Source of the DNA: Pseudomonas sp. RIT-PI-r
GTDB lineage: Bacteria; Pseudomonadota; Gammaproteobacteria; Pseudomonadales; Pseudomonadaceae
Assembly: GCF_001297015.1 (NCBI RefSeq)
Contig: NZ_LIGE01000013.1
Coordinates: forward strand, 62,001-126,000
DNA length: 64,000 bases
Reading direction: 5' to 3'
In this document: positions 18,166 to 26,976 of the stretch, one piece after another
Numbering within the stretch: position 1 is the first letter of the stretch
Layout: every line of letters begins with the position of its first letter
Made by a program: the position numbers and the translations under genes
Notes under the pieces: generated by a model
Told to the model about the DNA's origin: nothing
Database searches by the model: none
The model's input: the letters and a program-made list of their open reading frames with translations, nothing else

Positions 18166-18752
18166 ATCAGCAGACGGAGGATTTCCGGCATCATCGTCAT
18201 CGCCGCCAGATTGTTGATCACCAGCATGTCGATCAGCTTCAGCGCCAGGAAGGCGAAGATCGGCGACAGATCCAGACCGCCGAGATTCGGCAGGATTTTG
18301 CGGAACGGCGCCAATGCCGGTTCGCAGATCTGATTAACCAGCTCAGCACCCGGATTGTGGCTGCCCGGCGCGACCCACGAGAGGATCACGCTGATGATCA
18401 GGGCGAAGAAGAAGATCTTCAGGAACAGCGCGGTCACCCCGATCAGCGACCAGATCACCAGTTGCAGCGGGTTACCGGTGGTGCCGTAAGTCAGCAGCAG
18501 GGTCAGCGCCATCAGCGCCAGTTGCACCAGAATCGCCAAGACCAGCGACGACATGTCGAGGCCGAACAGGCTCGGGATGATCCGGCGCAGTGGCTTGAGC
18601 AGCGGCTGGGTGGCTTTGACGATGAACTGGCACAGCGGGTTGTAGAAGTTCGCCCGTACCAGTTGCAGAACGAAGCGCAGCAGCACGATCAGCAAATACA
18701 GACTGCCGAGGGTTTGCAGCACGTAAACCGCTGCAGTGTTCAATCCAATCAT
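18162..18752 (-). CDS. yggT: YggT family membrane protein
   Basis: 196 residues from the ATG at 18752. It contains two copies of the YggT unit, each with a hydrophobic helix pair and a helix bearing NP/NPL motifs (FYNPLCQFIVKATQPLLKPL and NPGAELVNQICEPALAPF). An integral inner-membrane protein, implicated elsewhere in ion or osmotic stress. Sits 10 bp after proC in a yggS-proC-yggT-yggU run. Confidence 0.9.
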   Translation of the reverse strand: MIGLNTAAVYVLQTLGSLYLLIVLLRFVLQLVRANFYNPLCQFIVKATQPLLKPLRRIIPSLFGLDMSSLVLAILVQLALMALTLLLTYGTTGNPLQLVIWSLIGVTALFLKIFFFALIISVILSWVAPGSHNPGAELVNQICEPALAPFRKILPNLGGLDLSPIFAFLALKLIDMLVINNLAAMTMMPEILRLLM

Positions 18753-18762
18753 GTAAGGCTCC

Positions 18763-19581
18763 TTATTTGCCCAGTTGTTCGGCCATTTCGGCCGAGCGGT
18801 GCGCGGCGGCGCCGAGTGCGGTTTCGACCAGGGCTTCAAAGCCATTGGCCTGGAATGATTTGATCGCGGCTTCGGTTGTGCCGTTTGGCGAAGTCACGCG
18901 ACGGCGCAGTTCGGCGGCGTCGACATCGCTGGAAACCGCCATGTGTGCGGCGCCCAAGGCGGTCTGCAGAGTCAGTTGTTCAGCGATGTCCTTCGGCAGG
19001 CCGAGTTTGACGCCGGCAGCGGTCATGGCTTCGATCAGCAGGAAGAAGTACGCCGGGCCGGAACCGGAAACCGCAGTGACCGCGTCCAGTTGCTGTTCTT
19101 CATTCAGCCACAGAGCGATGCCCACGGCGGACAGCAGCTCTTCGGCTTGCTGACGTTGTTCGGCGGTCACTTCGCTGGTCGCATACAAACCGCTGACACC
19201 CTGACGCAGCAGCGCCGGGGTGTTCGGCATGCAGCGCACGATCGGCTGTTCGCCGAGCCACGCGGTCATGCTTGCGCAAGTGATGCCGGCAGCAATCGAC
19301 ACCACCAGTTGGTTCGGTTTCAGGCTCGGGCGAATCGCCTCGCACACGGCTTTCATCGCCTGCGGCTTGACCGCCAGTACGATGACATCGACGCCGTCGA
19401 TGGCCTGGGCGTTATCGGCAAAGGTTTCGATGCCGTGTTCGGCGCTGACTTTGGTGCGGGTTTCTTCACCGGGGTCGCTGGCACGGATCTGCCCGGCTTC
19501 CAACCCCTTGGCACGGAGGCCGCCAATCAGACTGGCCGCCATGTTGCCCGCACCGATAAACGCAATACGTGTGTTGCTCAT
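18763..19581 (-). CDS. proC: pyrroline-5-carboxylate reductase
   Basis: 272 residues. Last step of proline synthesis: reduces pyrroline-5-carboxylate to proline with NAD(P)H. Has the Rossmann start IAFIGAGNMAASLIGG, ILAVKPQ-type motif (VIVLAVKPQAMK), VRCMPNTPALLRQGVSGL and the C-terminal signature AVSGSGPAYFFLLIEAM. It follows yggS by 23 bp. Confidence 0.97.
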   Translation of the reverse strand: MSNTRIAFIGAGNMAASLIGGLRAKGLEAGQIRASDPGEETRTKVSAEHGIETFADNAQAIDGVDVIVLAVKPQAMKAVCEAIRPSLKPNQLVVSIAAGITCASMTAWLGEQPIVRCMPNTPALLRQGVSGLYATSEVTAEQRQQAEELLSAVGIALWLNEEQQLDAVTAVSGSGPAYFFLLIEAMTAAGVKLGLPKDIAEQLTLQTALGAAHMAVSSDVDAAELRRRVTSPNGTTEAAIKSFQANGFEALVETALGAAAHRSAEMAEQLGK

Positions 19582-19604
19582 GTGTGGTCCTTATCTGGAA
19601 TGGT

Positions 19605-20291
19605 TCAAGACTGGGAATAATCACGGGCGCCAAACAGGGCGGTACCGATACGCACCCAAGTGGCGCCTTGGGCAATGGCCGACTCGAGGTCGTGGCTCAT
19701 GCCCATGGACAGTGTGTCGAGCGGCAGATCGAGGCTCGCCTGCAATTTCTGCACGGCGGCGAAGGCCGCGTCCTGCTCGGCGCGATCTTCTGTTGGCTCG
19801 GGAATTGCCATCAGCCCGCGCAGTTTCAGCCGGGGCAGGGCGCTGATGGCTTCCGCCAATGCCGGCAAGTCAGCCGGAGTGCAGCCGGATTTACTGGCTT
19901 CACCGCTGACATTGACCTGAATGCAGATGTTCAGCGGCGGCAGTTCAGCCGGGCGCTGTTCGGACAAGCGTTGAGCGATTTTCAGGCGATCCACGGAGTG
20001 CACCCAGTCGAAATGCTCGGCAATCGCCCGAGTCTTGTTCGATTGAATGGGGCCGATGAAGTGCCAGATCAAGGGCAGGTCGGCCAGTTCGAGCTGTTTG
20101 CCCAGGGCTTCCTGCAGGTAGTTCTCGCCAAAGTCACGCAGGCCGGCGGTATACGCTTCGCGCAACGCCTCGGCGGGTTTGGTTTTGCTCACGGCGAGCA
20201 ACTGAATGCTGTTTTCGTCGCGGTTCGCAGCGTTGGCTGCTGCCTGGATGCGCGAACCAACCTGAAGAATGTTGTCTGCTATCGTGGACAT
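19605..20291 (-). CDS. yggS: YggS family pyridoxal 5'-phosphate homeostasis protein
   Basis: 228 residues from the ATG at 20291. A fold-type III PLP-binding protein with the Schiff-base lysine in LLAVSKTKP (near 37), the FGENYLQEAL segment, WHFIGPIQSNKT and the phosphate-binding SMGMSHDLESAI. No enzymatic activity is known; it keeps free PLP in balance. Divergent from pilT, from which it is separated by 56 bp. Confidence 0.95.
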   Translation of the reverse strand: MSTIADNILQVGSRIQAAANAANRDENSIQLLAVSKTKPAEALREAYTAGLRDFGENYLQEALGKQLELADLPLIWHFIGPIQSNKTRAIAEHFDWVHSVDRLKIAQRLSEQRPAELPPLNICIQVNVSGEASKSGCTPADLPALAEAISALPRLKLRGLMAIPEPTEDRAEQDAAFAAVQKLQASLDLPLDTLSMGMSHDLESAIAQGATWVRIGTALFGARDYSQS

Positions 20292-20347
20292 CAAGAGGCG
20301 CCGGCGGTCTGAAGGTTCGCGGCATTCTACTGGAATTGAGGAGCGCT

Positions 20348-21382
20348 ATGGATATCACTGAACTGCTGGCCTTCAGCGCCAAACAGGGAGCTTCCGACCT
20401 GCACCTGTCGGCCGGTCTGCCGCCGATGATCCGTGTCGATGGCGATGTGCGGCGGATCAATCTGCCGGCGCTGGATCACAAGCAAGTGCACGAATTGATC
20501 TACGACATCATGAACGACACCCAGCGGGTCGACTTCGAGAAACATCTGGAAACCGACTTTTCTTTCGAAGTCCCCGGTGTCGCGCGTTTTCGGGTCAATG
20601 CCTTCAACCAGAATCGTGGTGCCGGCGCGGTGTTTCGGACCATTCCGTCGAAAGTGCTGAGCATGGACGACCTCGGCATGGGCGATGTCTTTCGCAAGAT
20701 CACCGACGCCCCGCGCGGGCTGGTGCTGGTCACTGGGCCGACCGGTTCGGGCAAGTCGACCACGCTGGCGGCGATGATCGATTACCTCAATACCCACCGG
20801 CATCACCACATCCTCACCATTGAAGACCCGATCGAATTCGTTCACGAATCGCGCAAATGCCTGATCAATCAACGTGAAGTCCATCGTGATACCCGCAGTT
20901 TCGCCACCGCTTTGCGCTCGGCGCTACGTGAAGACCCGGATGTGATCCTGGTCGGCGAGATGCGTGACCTGGAAACCATTCGCCTGGCGTTGACCGCTGC
21001 GGAAACCGGGCATCTGGTGTTCGGCACGCTGCACACCACCTCAGCGGCGAAAACCATCGACCGTGTGGTGGACGTGTTCCCCGGAGACGAGAAGTCGATG
21101 GTGCGTTCGATGCTGTCGGAGTCGCTACTGGCGGTAGTCTCGCAGACGCTGATCAAGAAGATCGGCGGCGGGCGGGTGGCGGCCCACGAGATCATGCTGG
21201 GGACGTCGGCGATCCGTAACCTGATCCGTGAGGACAAGGTCGCGCAGATGTATTCGGCAATTCAGACCGGTGGGTCGTTGGGGATGCAGACACTGGACAT
21301 GTGCCTGAAGGATCTGGTGACCAAGGGCTTGATCAGCCGCGAGCATGCGCGGGAGAAGGCGCGTACACCGGATAATTTCTGA
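20348..21382 (+). CDS. pilT: type IV pilus retraction ATPase PilT
   Basis: 344 residues from the ATG at 20348 with GAGGAG upstream, the standard PilT length. It is the hexameric ATPase that depolymerises pili for twitching. Motifs: Walker A GPTGSGKST, the Asp box, Walker B LREDPDVILVGEMRDLET, the His box TGHLVFGTLHTTSA and the PilT-specific AIRNLIREDK. The related pilU gene, which follows pilT in P. aeruginosa, is not next to it here. Confidence 0.97.
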   Translation: MDITELLAFSAKQGASDLHLSAGLPPMIRVDGDVRRINLPALDHKQVHELIYDIMNDTQRVDFEKHLETDFSFEVPGVARFRVNAFNQNRGAGAVFRTIPSKVLSMDDLGMGDVFRKITDAPRGLVLVTGPTGSGKSTTLAAMIDYLNTHRHHHILTIEDPIEFVHESRKCLINQREVHRDTRSFATALRSALREDPDVILVGEMRDLETIRLALTAAETGHLVFGTLHTTSAAKTIDRVVDVFPGDEKSMVRSMLSESLLAVVSQTLIKKIGGGRVAAHEIMLGTSAIRNLIREDKVAQMYSAIQTGGSLGMQTLDMCLKDLVTKGLISREHAREKARTPDNF

Positions 21383-21388
21383 GGGAGT

Positions 21389-21498
21389 GATCGTTCCCAC
21401 GCTCTGCGTGGGAATGCAGCCCGGGACGCTCTGCGTCCCTGCCGAAGCGGACGCGGAGCGTCCATTGAGGCATTCCCACGCGGAGCGTGGGAACGATC
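21389..21498. repeat. family-C inverted repeat, complete copy
   Basis: About 110 bp: GATCGTTCCCACGCTCTGCG-type ends facing each other around a GGGACGCTCTGCGTCC centre that is itself palindromic. It lies between the convergent pilT and NlpC/P60 genes. A second full copy lies at 50447-50551, in the opposite internal order. Confidence 0.85.
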
Positions 21499-21506
21499 GG
21501 TTGGTG

Positions 21507-22124
21507 TTAGCGCTGAACCACGCGCATCTGGCTCTGTTCTTTCGGCAACACACGCTTGGCCACCACGTAGTGCTGCTGCCAGTACGGCTTGTTCAGCGTG
21601 TCGATGCTCACCGCTTTGCCACGACGCGGTGCGTGGATGAAGCGGTCGTTGCCCAGGTAGATGGCAACGTGGTTGACCCGACGGCTCTTGATGTTGAAGA
21701 AAATCAGGTCGCCCGGCTTCAGATCCTTGCGCTCGACTTTCTCGCCGTGGCCGCTGGCCATGGCATTCGAGGTGCGTGGCAGGTCGAACGTGGCGTCGTT
21801 GAACGCGTATTTCACCAGACCGCTGCAATCGAAGCCTTTACTTGGGCTGCTGCCGCCCCAACGATAAGGCGTACCGAGGACGTTTACCGCACGGCTCAGC
21901 ACGTTGCTGCTTTCCTTGCTCGCCATCGGTGGCACCAGCTTGCTGTGGCTCTTGCTGCTCAGCGTGGTGGTTTTGCTTTTGCTGCTTTTGCTCGAAGGAG
22001 CCGAAGCATGGGATTTAGGAGTAAAGCCGTTAACGTTAGGAAGACGTTGCTCACGATTGGTGGCGTGGGCGGCCAGTGGCATTAATAGGCAGATGGTCAG
22101 CCATGTCTTGAAAAATGGTCGCAT
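21507..22124 (-). CDS. NlpC/P60 family peptidoglycan endopeptidase (secreted)
   Basis: 205 residues from the ATG at 22124, giving a signal peptide (FFKTWLTICLLMPLAAHA). A Ser/Lys-rich linker precedes the NlpC/P60 domain: YRWGGSSPSKGFDCSGLVKYAF with the catalytic Cys near 107, LKPGDLIFFN, VNHVAIYLGNDRFIHAP with the catalytic His. It should cut the D-iGlu-mDAP bond in cell-wall peptides. The last bases overlap no gene. It sits where pilU lies in P. aeruginosa. Confidence 0.9.
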   Translation of the reverse strand: MRPFFKTWLTICLLMPLAAHATNREQRLPNVNGFTPKSHASAPSSKSSKSKTTTLSSKSHSKLVPPMASKESSNVLSRAVNVLGTPYRWGGSSPSKGFDCSGLVKYAFNDATFDLPRTSNAMASGHGEKVERKDLKPGDLIFFNIKSRRVNHVAIYLGNDRFIHAPRRGKAVSIDTLNKPYWQQHYVVAKRVLPKEQSQMRVVQR

Positions 22125-22372
22125 TAGGCGTGGCTCTTCAGTGATAGCGCGCAACTTTATAACAGAGTTTTTTTTCATTCCGAGTCCGTTGGTCGATTCA
22201 GTTGGCAGCCAACGGAACCAAATAAGCGGCAAATGGACGCAATTGTCGGACAGAAGTCAGGTGCTATAAGGCTTTGACGGTAGCAACGGTAACATTTGCC
22301 GTACGTCGGCTACCTGTAAAAAAGTCACAAAGAATTCAAGAATATTTATCTATCGTGTGAATCGAGGTCTTC

Positions 22373-22804
22373 ATGAACCGCTATCAACAAATTGCACAGC
22401 CGCAAGATACACACAGCAAAGTCATCGGCTATCTGCTGTGGATTTTCGGTTTTACCGGCGCTCACCGCTTCTATTACGGCAAGCCAGTGACCGGGACGAT
22501 CTGGTTCTTCACCTTCGGTCTGCTGGGGATTGGCTGGTTGATCGACCTGTTCCTGATCCCGGCGATGGATCGCGAGGCGGATCTGCGTTTTACCGCAGGG
22601 CCGATCGAATACAACGTGGCGTGGATTCTGCTGACGTTCCTTGGAGCATTGGGCGTGCACCGGATGTATCAGGGGAAATGGATCAGCGGACTGATTTATC
22701 TGCTGACGGGCGGGTTGTTCTTTCTTGGCGTGCTGTATGACTTCTGGACGCTGAATGATCAGGTCTCGGTGCGTAACGCCGAAGGCAGAGGCGCCTTCCA
22801 GTAG
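22373..22804 (+). CDS. TM2-domain membrane protein
   Basis: 143 residues. Two similar TM2-type units face each other: GFTGAHRFYYGKPVTG near residue 23-38 and GALGVHRMYQGKWISG near 89-104, each followed by a pair of membrane helices (IWFFTFGLLGIGWLIDLFLI and LIYLLTGGLFFLGVLYDFWT). The HRFYxGK motif is typical of TM2. Function unknown. Monocistronic; a REP pair begins directly at its stop codon. Confidence 0.88.
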   Translation: MNRYQQIAQPQDTHSKVIGYLLWIFGFTGAHRFYYGKPVTGTIWFFTFGLLGIGWLIDLFLIPAMDREADLRFTAGPIEYNVAWILLTFLGALGVHRMYQGKWISGLIYLLTGGLFFLGVLYDFWTLNDQVSVRNAEGRGAFQ

Positions 22805-22893
22805 GCCATCGCTGGCAAGCCAGCTCCCACAGGTTTTTGCGCTAACCCAAAGATAGCGCAAGACCTTGTGGGAGCTGGCTTGCCAGCGAATGG
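22805..22893. repeat. REP pair (family A variant, GTGGGAGCTGGCTTGCCAGCG)
   Basis: Inverted units GCCATCGCTGGCAAGCCAGC and GTGGGAGCTGGCTTGCCAGC between the convergent TM2 and pyrC' genes. Confidence 0.85.
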
Positions 22894-22906
22894 GGGCAAC
22901 CCGGTA

Positions 22907-24178
22907 TCAAGCCTGGTGACTGATCCGCCCATCCACCAGCGTGTAGCGAACCACACCCGGCAAAGTGTGCCCAATGAACGGGCAATTCTCACCCTTCGAC
23001 AACCAGCCTTCACCGGCCACCGTCGAAGCCTGCGGATCGAACAGCACGATATCCGCCGCCCCTCCCACCGCCAGTTTGCCCGCCGGCAAGCGCAGCGCTT
23101 CAGCCGGGCCAGCGCTCAAACGCGCCAGCAAGGTCGGCAGATCCAGCAAGCCATCCTCCACCAGCGTCATCGCCAATGGCAGCAACAGCTCAACACTGCT
23201 GATGCCCGGTTCGGTCGCGCCGAACGGTGCCAATTTGGCGTCACGTTCGTGCGGCTGGTGATGGCTGGAAATCGCCGACACCACGCCGGACTTCACTGCT
23301 TCACGCAGGCCATCACGGTCAGCACGCGTACGCAGCGGCGGCTGCACGTGATACAGGCTGCTGAAGTCGATCAGCGCTTCGTCGGTCAGAATCAACTGAT
23401 ACAGCGCGACATCCGCCGTTACCGGCAAACCACGGGCCTGAGCCTGCGCGATCAAGGCAACGCCGCGAGCGCTGGTCAGTTGGCTGAAGTGCGCACGCAC
23501 GCCGGTCTGCTCGACCAGCAGCAGATCACGGGCCAATGCCACGGTTTCAGCGGTTTCCGGAATCCCGGGCAAGCCGAGGAAACTGGCTACTGCGCCTTCA
23601 TGGGCCAGACCACCCTCGGCCAGATCATGATCCTGCGAGTTGAAAATCACCGTCAGGTCGAAAGTCGCCGCGTATTCCAGCGCCCGGCACAGGGTGCGGG
23701 TGTTGCGGAAACTCTCCAGACCGTTGCCGAACGCCACACAACCAGCGTCGCGCAACGCCACCAGCTCAGCCAGTTGTTCGCCGTCCAGACCTTTACTCAG
23801 CGCACCAATCGGAAACACTTTGGTGTTGCCGGCTTCGCGTGCGCGGTCGAGGATCAGTTCGGCCACGGCGGAGGTGTCGAGCACCGGTTTGGTTTTCGGC
23901 GGGCAGCACAGGCTGGTCACACCGCCAGCAGCGGCGGCGCGGGTTTCGCTGATGATTGAGCCTTTGCGGCTGTAGCCCGGCTCGCGCAGGGCCACATTCA
24001 GATCGACGAGGCCCGGAGCGGCGACAAGGCCTTGGGCGTCGATGGTTTCTACTGCGCTGAAACCGGCCGGGGCCGCGCCGAGGGCGACGATCTTGCAGGC
24101 TTCAACGTGAATGTCGGTGATTTGATCCAGGCCGCTGCTTGGATCGATGACGCGTGCGCCGAGAATGCTGAGCTTCAC
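22907..24178 (-). CDS. non-catalytic dihydroorotase-like subunit (PyrC')
   Basis: 423 residues from a GTG start that overlaps the pyrB stop codon (GTGA). The amidohydrolase fold is clear, but the metal motif DxHxH after the first strand is replaced by [15 protein letters not shown], so the enzyme should be inactive. In Pseudomonas this PyrC' (also called PyrX) is a structural partner required for aspartate carbamoyltransferase assembly, while an active PyrC lies elsewhere. Often annotated simply as dihydroorotase. Confidence 0.92.
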   Translation of the reverse strand: MKLSILGARVIDPSSGLDQITDIHVEACKIVALGAAPAGFSAVETIDAQGLVAAPGLVDLNVALREPGYSRKGSIISETRAAAAGGVTSLCCPPKTKPVLDTSAVAELILDRAREAGNTKVFPIGALSKGLDGEQLAELVALRDAGCVAFGNGLESFRNTRTLCRALEYAATFDLTVIFNSQDHDLAEGGLAHEGAVASFLGLPGIPETAETVALARDLLLVEQTGVRAHFSQLTSARGVALIAQAQARGLPVTADVALYQLILTDEALIDFSSLYHVQPPLRTRADRDGLREAVKSGVVSAISSHHQPHERDAKLAPFGATEPGISSVELLLPLAMTLVEDGLLDLPTLLARLSAGPAEALRLPAGKLAVGGAADIVLFDPQASTVAGEGWLSKGENCPFIGHTLPGVVRYTLVDGRISHQA

Positions 24179-25179
24179 TGGGCGTTCTCCTGCTCGAATT
24201 GGCGCTGGGCCGTTTGCCCGCTCATGGCCATGGACAGCACAGCCATACGAATCGCGATGCCGTAGGTCACCTGATTGAGGATCACCGAGTGCGGGCCGTC
24301 GGCCACTGCGGACTCGATCTCCACCCCGCGGTTGATCGGCCCCGGGTGCATGACGATGCAATCGGGTTTGGCCCCGGCCAGACGCGCGGTGGTCAGGCCG
24401 AACAGGCGGTAGAACTCGCCCTCGCTCGGCAACAGGCCGCCGGTCATGCGCTCACGCTGCAGGCGCAGCATGATCACCACGTCGACGTCTTTCAGGCCTT
24501 CGGTCATGTCGGTGTAGACCTTGACGCCGTATTGCTCGATGCCGATCGGCAGCAGGGTTTTCGGCGCGATCACGCGGATGTCCGGGCAACCGAGGGTCTT
24601 CAGCGCGAGCATGTTCGAGCGCGCCACCCGCGAGTGCAGGATGTCGCCGACGATGGCCACCGAGAGGTTTTCGAAACCGCCCTTGTGCCGACGGATGGTG
24701 AGCATGTCGAGCATGCCCTGCGTCGGGTGAGCGTGACGGCCGTCACCGCCGTTGATGATCGCCACTTGCGGGCAAACATGCTCGGCGATGAAGTGCGCTG
24801 CACCGGAATCACCGTGGCGCACGACGAACATGTCGGCGGCCATGGCTTCAAGGTTGCGCAAGGTGTCGAGCAGGGTTTCGCCCTTGCTTGCCGACGAGGT
24901 CGACACGTTCAGGGTGATCACGTCCGCCGACAGCCGCTGGGCCGCCAGTTCGAAGGTGGTGCGGGTGCGCGTGGAGTTTTCGAAGAACACGTTGCACACG
25001 GTCTTGCCGCGCAGCAACGGGACTTTCTTCACCGCCCGGGCACCGACTTCGAGGAACGAGTCGGCAGTGTCGAGGATTTCCGTCAACAACTCGCGGCGCA
25101 GGCCGTCGAGCGAGAGGAAGTGGCGCAGCTGGCCCTGATCATTGAGCTGCAGCGGGCGCTTGGTATCTAGAGGCGTCAT
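24175..25179 (-). CDS. pyrB: aspartate carbamoyltransferase catalytic subunit PyrB
   Basis: 334 residues from the ATG at 25179, the usual Pseudomonas PyrB length with an extended N-terminus. Joins carbamoyl phosphate and aspartate in pyrimidine synthesis. Motifs: [19 protein letters not shown] (carbamoyl-phosphate site), the lysine-loop [17 protein letters not shown] and [12 protein letters not shown]. Together with PyrC' it forms the dodecameric ATCase of pseudomonads. Part of pyrR-pyrB-pyrC'. Confidence 0.96.
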   Translation of the reverse strand: MTPLDTKRPLQLNDQGQLRHFLSLDGLRRELLTEILDTADSFLEVGARAVKKVPLLRGKTVCNVFFENSTRTRTTFELAAQRLSADVITLNVSTSSASKGETLLDTLRNLEAMAADMFVVRHGDSGAAHFIAEHVCPQVAIINGGDGRHAHPTQGMLDMLTIRRHKGGFENLSVAIVGDILHSRVARSNMLALKTLGCPDIRVIAPKTLLPIGIEQYGVKVYTDMTEGLKDVDVVIMLRLQRERMTGGLLPSEGEFYRLFGLTTARLAGAKPDCIVMHPGPINRGVEIESAVADGPHSVILNQVTYGIAIRMAVLSMAMSGQTAQRQFEQENAQ

Positions 25180-25206
25180 CGCGAAGGGGACTCTCAATAG
25201 GGCGGA

Positions 25207-25713
25207 TTAAAGGTTGAAGTCTTGCAGTTCGAGCGTCAGCGGCTCGGGGCCGGACAGCTTCACCCGTTCGTGAGCAGCCAGCGACAGCGTCGCGCCGACC
25301 ACATTCGGGCGGATCGGCAACTCGCCGGCGTCCAGATCCAGCAGGCAGACCAGGGTCACACTGGCCGGGCGGCCGTAGTCGAACAATTCGTTCATGGCGG
25401 CGCGGATGGTGCGGCCGCTCATCAATACGTCGTCGATCAGCACCAGATGCTGGCCTTCGATCTCGAAGGGCAGGGCGGACGGGCGCACTTGCGGGTGCAG
25501 GCCGTTCTGGCTGAAGTCGTCGCGGTAAAAGGACACATCGAGCGTGCCCAGTGGCGCGTCGCTGCCCAGTTCCTTGAGCAAGGCCTGCGCGACCCAGATG
25601 CCGCCGGTGCGGATGCCGATGTAACGCGGTTCACTGATGTCACGCTGGGCAAGGTGCGCCTTGAGGCGGGTTGCCATCTGGCTGATCAGATCGGCGGGAT
25701 TTGGCAGGCTCAT
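25207..25713 (-). CDS. pyrR: bifunctional pyrimidine operon regulator / uracil phosphoribosyltransferase PyrR
   Basis: 168 residues from the ATG at 25713 with an AAGGAGCAACC Shine-Dalgarno. Type I phosphoribosyltransferase motifs: [27 protein letters not shown] and the PRPP loop [17 protein letters not shown]. In Gram-positives PyrR binds pyr mRNA; in Pseudomonas it is thought to act as a regulator of pyr genes too, though I see no obvious PyrR attenuator hairpin here. 27 bp ahead of pyrB. Confidence 0.93.
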   Translation of the reverse strand: MSLPNPADLISQMATRLKAHLAQRDISEPRYIGIRTGGIWVAQALLKELGSDAPLGTLDVSFYRDDFSQNGLHPQVRPSALPFEIEGQHLVLIDDVLMSGRTIRAAMNELFDYGRPASVTLVCLLDLDAGELPIRPNVVGATLSLAAHERVKLSGPEPLTLELQDFNL

Positions 25714-25793
25714 GGTTGCTCCTTGTTGGGGGCGAGTAGGGTCCTTGGACACGACTCGGTTTTTCACTCAAAAGAAAAGCGCCGAAGCGCTTG

Positions 25794-26231
25794 TCAGGAT
25801 TCAAACAATGCAGTGTTTTCATCGAGCCAGCCCTGCAACAGCAGAGCGGCAGCGATGGCGTCCACCGGGTTGTCGCGGTAACTGCCTTTCTGGCCGCCAC
25901 GGGCCAGGCGTTCGCCTTTGGCCTCGAAGGTGGTCAGGCGCTCGTCGTGGGTATAGAAGGGCACATTGAAGCGGCCGTTGAGGCGGCGGGCGAATTTCTC
26001 CGCGCGTACGCACATGTCGCTTGGCGTGCCGTCCATGTTCAGCGGCAGGCCGACGACGACGGCGTCGGGTTTCCATTCTTTTATAAGGGCTTCGACCTGG
26101 TTCCAGTCCGGCACGCCGTTCTGTGCCTTCAAGGTGCACAGCTCGCGGGCCTGGCCGGTGATCACCTGACCGACGGCAACGCCGATCTGTTTGGTGCCGT
26201 AGTCGAAGCCGAGAATCAGGCGCAGGGCCAT
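25794..26231 (-). CDS. ruvX: RuvX/YqgF family nuclease
   Basis: 145 residues from the ATG at 26231. An RNase H-like fold with the motif ILGFDYGTKQIGVAVG (first catalytic Asp), AVVVGLPLNMDG and TFEAKGERLARG. The family is implicated in 16S rRNA 5'-end maturation (YqgF) or proposed as a Holliday junction resolvase. Its start overlaps the algH stop by one base (TGATG-type junction). Confidence 0.93.
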   Translation of the reverse strand: MALRLILGFDYGTKQIGVAVGQVITGQARELCTLKAQNGVPDWNQVEALIKEWKPDAVVVGLPLNMDGTPSDMCVRAEKFARRLNGRFNVPFYTHDERLTTFEAKGERLARGGQKGSYRDNPVDAIAAALLLQGWLDENTALFES

Positions 26232-26803
26232 CAGGCGTGACCTGCCTGGCTGGTCAGCAGGCTGAGGTTGATCCCCAAATGCCTGGCCGCCGCTTCCAGA
26301 CGCAGTTCGCTGCTGGTGTTGAACAGGATGTCGGCGTCGTACGGGCAGTTCAGCCAGGCGTTGTCGGCGAGTTCCGCTTCCAGCTGCCCGGCTTCCCAAC
26401 CGGCGTATCCGAGGGCAATCAGGCTTTTCGCCGGGCCGACGCCGTCCGCGATGGCGAACAGCACGTCCTGCGAGGTCGACAGAGCCAGATCGCCGTCCAG
26501 CTGCGCGGTGGCCTGGAAGGTCTTGCCCGTCGGGTGCAGGACAAAACCGCGATCGGTCTGCACCGGGCCGCCGATAAAGATCGGTACATGCTGGCAGAGT
26601 GCTGGCGGGTCGATGTCCGGGCGCAGTTGCTCAAGGATGTCGGCCAGATTCAGCTCTTGCGGTCGATTGACCACAATCCCCATAGCGCCATTGGCCGTGT
26701 GCTCGACGATGTAGGTCAAGGTGTGGGCAAAGTTCGGGTCGGCCATGTGTGGCATGGCGATCAGGAATTGATGCTTGAGGTAGCTGGGGCTGACGTTTTT
26801 CAT
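26231..26803 (-). CDS. algH: YqgE/AlgH family protein
   Basis: 190 residues from the ATG at 26803. Family signature at the start: SYLKHQFLIAMPHMADPNFAHTLTYI, followed by GAMGIVVNRPQ and FIGGPVQTDRGFVLH. First named as a regulator of alginate production in P. aeruginosa; the molecular action is unknown. Paired with ruvX as in most gammaproteobacteria. Confidence 0.94.
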   Translation of the reverse strand: MKNVSPSYLKHQFLIAMPHMADPNFAHTLTYIVEHTANGAMGIVVNRPQELNLADILEQLRPDIDPPALCQHVPIFIGGPVQTDRGFVLHPTGKTFQATAQLDGDLALSTSQDVLFAIADGVGPAKSLIALGYAGWEAGQLEAELADNAWLNCPYDADILFNTSSELRLEAAARHLGINLSLLTSQAGHA

Positions 26804-26870
26804 GTGCGCTAGTGTGGCGTTCGGGGGGCAAACTGACAAGCTGGAGATGCAGGTGACACACCGATCCAAT

Positions 26871-26957
26871 GTGGGAGCGAGCCTGCTCGCGAAAGCGGTG
26901 TGTCATTGAACATTGCTGTGGCTGATCCACCGCATTCGCGAGCAGGCTCGCTCCCAC
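26871..26957. repeat. REP pair (family A)
   Basis: Inverted GTGGGAGCGAGCCTGCTCGC units, 87 bp, upstream of algH and downstream of tonB on the same strand. Confidence 0.85.
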
Positions 26958-26976
26958 AGGGGGTTATGCGGTGTAT

